Positions 5,727 through 7,237 of a stretch of 7,237 bases of DNA are shown piece by piece. Origin of the DNA: an uncultured Eubacteriaceae bacterium (GTDB lineage Bacteria > Bacillota > Clostridia > Lachnospirales > Lachnospiraceae); NCBI GenBank assembly GCA_945938055.1, contig CAMEUH010000123.1:1-7237 (forward strand). The letters run 5' to 3'. A model generated the notes under the pieces. The model was given only the letters and a program-made list of their open reading frames with translations, was not told the DNA's origin and ran no database searches. Both the position numbers and the translations under genes were made by a program. Positions within the stretch are counted from its first letter, which is position 1. The number at the start of each line of letters is the position of its first letter.

Positions 5727-7237
5727 ATGAAACGACTTATTACAGGAATGACGATTTTCGTCACTTTATTTTTTACTCTGACGATCTGCCATCCGGCATT
5801 TGCCGATACAAAGGAAGATGAAAAACGGGTCCTTTTTATCAGTTCCTATTCCTATGCATGGGATACGGTTCAAATTCAGATTGAGGGAATTAAGGAAGGA
5901 ATCGGTGAAGATATTGTTCTGGATTATGAGTTTATGGATACCAAGCGTTTTCCGGACGAAGAAAGCCTGAATATGTTCTATGAAGGGTTAAAATACCGCC
6001 TAAAAAGATTAGAGCCATACGACGCCGTGATTCTGGGAGATGATGCTGCTCTAAACTTTGCCATAAAATACCGTGAAGAATTATTTAAGGAAATTCCGAT
6101 TATTTTTGAAGGAATTAATAATACAGAATATGCCATTGAGTTGTCCAAGGACCCTCTCATTACCGGAGTCCTTGAAAAACTATCGTTTGAAAAAAACATT
6201 AATTTTGCCCTGAGCCTGTATCCTGAGGCTACACAGGTTATCAGCATCCTGGATAATTCTGTTACCGGAGAAGCAGAGCGTAAATCCTTCTATAAAAATG
6301 CAGAAGCCTTCCCGGAATTAACCTTTACGGAAATTAATACTTCTGAATTAACCACGGAAGAATTAATCGATGCCCTCTCTTCTATCGACACAAACAGCAT
6401 TCTTATCTACATTGTCATGACTGAGGATGCAAGTGGAAAGCGATATACCAGCCGTCAGTCTATCAGTCTGGTCGCTGAATATGCAAGCGTTCCAGCCCTT
6501 CGTATGGTTTCTGGCGGTATCGGTGATGGTCTTTTAGGCGGAAATATTGTTTCCATGGAGCTATCTGGGAAAATTGCAGCTGAAATTGCAACCGAAATTG
6601 CAAATGGAAAAAATCCGGCGGATTATGATGTCATTATTGATAGTCCGAATGTTTACTGTGTTGATGAAGACGTCATGCGCAAATTCAATTTGGATTTGTC
6701 CCTGATTCCGGAAGATGCTGTTATTATTAACCACCAGCTTTCTTTTATGGAACGGAATAAGGAAGCCTTGGTTCCCGGAGTCATTATACTCCTTCTGCTG
6801 ATTGTTATCATCGTACTGCTGTACATGAAAAATGTCAAACAAGGAAATCTGACCAAGAGCCTAAGAAAGAATACACAGGAACTTAAGAAATCCTCCTTAT
6901 CCGATTTCCTGACAGGTATTTCCAACCGCACCAAGCTTTATGCCGATTTAACAGAATTGATTCTTCACAATTCCATCTGTTCGCTTTTTATTTTCGATAT
7001 TGATGGATTCAAACAGATTAATGACACTTATGGTCATGCTGTCGGTGATGAAGTTTTAAAAGAAGTTGGCAAACGTCTGAACTCGGTTGCTGATAACGAT
7101 TTTACGCCATATCGTCTGGGTGGCGACGAATTTGTCTGCATCTTACGTAACAACTTTGAACGCCAGATAGAATCCTATGCCATCAAGTGTATGGAGCTTT
7201 TTAAACCAGAATTTCAGTTAAAAGATCAAACCCTTAC
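5727..7237 (+). CDS. Sensor diguanylate cyclase: periplasmic-binding-like domain, one membrane helix, GGDEF (3' end outside window)
   Basis: The open frame runs 503 codons to the window edge without a stop. Residues 1-26 form a signal peptide ending in the cleavage-type motif AFA before Asp27. Residues about 33-340 resemble an ABC-transporter substrate-binding protein of the TrpX/ABC_sub_bind type (RVLFISSYSYAW near the start, then a late helix rich in A-E-I repeats followed by NGKNPADYDV). A single membrane helix spans about 349-370. The cytoplasmic GGDEF domain follows: DFLTGISNR (393-401), metal-binding Asp424 in FDIDGFK, NDTYGHAVGDE, and GGDEF at 465-469. The RxxD inhibitory site is absent. 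The protein is inferred to sense a small extracellular solute and adjust c-di-GMP synthesis. It is divergent from the ABC operon, sharing a 228-bp control region. The last part of GGDEF is missing, and an additional EAL domain beyond the window cannot be excluded. Confidence 0.92.
   Translation, partial: MKRLITGMTIFVTLFFTLTICHPAFADTKEDEKRVLFISSYSYAWDTVQIQIEGIKEGIGEDIVLDYEFMDTKRFPDEESLNMFYEGLKYRLKRLEPYDAVILGDDAALNFAIKYREELFKEIPIIFEGINNTEYAIELSKDPLITGVLEKLSFEKNINFALSLYPEATQVISILDNSVTGEAERKSFYKNAEAFPELTFTEINTSELTTEELIDALSSIDTNSILIYIVMTEDASGKRYTSRQSISLVAEYASVPALRMVSGGIGDGLLGGNIVSMELSGKIAAEIATEIANGKNPADYDVIIDSPNVYCVDEDVMRKFNLDLSLIPEDAVIINHQLSFMERNKEALVPGVIILLLLIVIIVLLYMKNVKQGNLTKSLRKNTQELKKSSLSDFLTGISNRTKLYADLTELILHNSICSLFIFDIDGFKQINDTYGHAVGDEVLKEVGKRLNSVADNDFTPYRLGGDEFVCILRNNFERQIESYAIKCMELFKPEFQLKDQTL
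6570..6605 (+). repeat. Three tandem 12-bp units inside the sensor domain
   Basis: Units at 6570-6581, 6582-6593 and 6594-6605 share the core AAATTGCA and encode KIAA, EIAT and EIAN in one helix. They remain in frame. They probably reflect local duplication or an alanine-rich helix common to this sensor family. Confidence 0.6.

Noticed and set aside
5978..6934. Minus-strand open frames at 5978-6247, 6561-6842 and 6653-6934
   Set aside because: They are antisense to the sensor cyclase, have no ribosome binding sites or recognisable domains, and the plus-strand frame is fully coherent.

Overview
The window looks like chromosomal DNA from a low-to-moderate GC Gram-positive anaerobe of the class Clostridia, most likely a Lachnospiraceae-type gut bacterium. 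This is inferred from strong GGAGG-type ribosome binding sites on nearly every gene, AT-rich intergenic DNA, a YtrA-type GntR regulator fused into an ABC cassette, an aldo/keto reductase with a C-terminal ferredoxin module, and multiple membrane-bound GGDEF proteins. No tRNA, rRNA, CRISPR array, insertion sequence or prophage gene was seen.

Layout. Positions 2-130 (+) are the last residues of an AraC-family regulator. It converges on, and overlaps by 4 bp, a polytopic membrane diguanylate cyclase (127-1710, -). Immediately upstream of that gene, and probably co-transcribed with it, is a ferredoxin-linked aldo/keto reductase (1743-2771, -). Its promoter sits right against the terminator of the next operon.

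Positions 2900-5498 (-) form a compact four-gene operon, in transcription order: GntR/YtrA-like repressor, ABC ATPase, permease subunit 1, permease subunit 2. Genes overlap or are separated by 3-15 bp. The operon starts at a well-formed promoter (TTGACA, 17-bp spacer, TATGGT) whose -10 element overlaps a 24-bp imperfect palindrome, so autorepression is likely. It ends at a strong intrinsic terminator at 2835-2874. The two permeases look like diverged paralogues, which suggests a heterodimeric exporter.

From 5727 to the window end (+), divergent from the operon, runs a second sensor diguanylate cyclase. It is an exported periplasmic-binding-protein-like sensor, then one membrane helix, then a GGDEF domain, and it is cut off by the window edge. 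Thus two structurally different c-di-GMP synthases bracket a redox enzyme and an envelope-type ABC exporter. Proximity alone does not prove that these parts work together.

The largest gene-free stretch is 5499-5726 (228 bp). It holds the divergent control region described below. I found no clear evidence of a wholly new system. The most interesting items are the paired small permeases, the promoter/operator arrangement, the terminator-promoter fusion, and two cyclases that both lack the usual inhibitory site.
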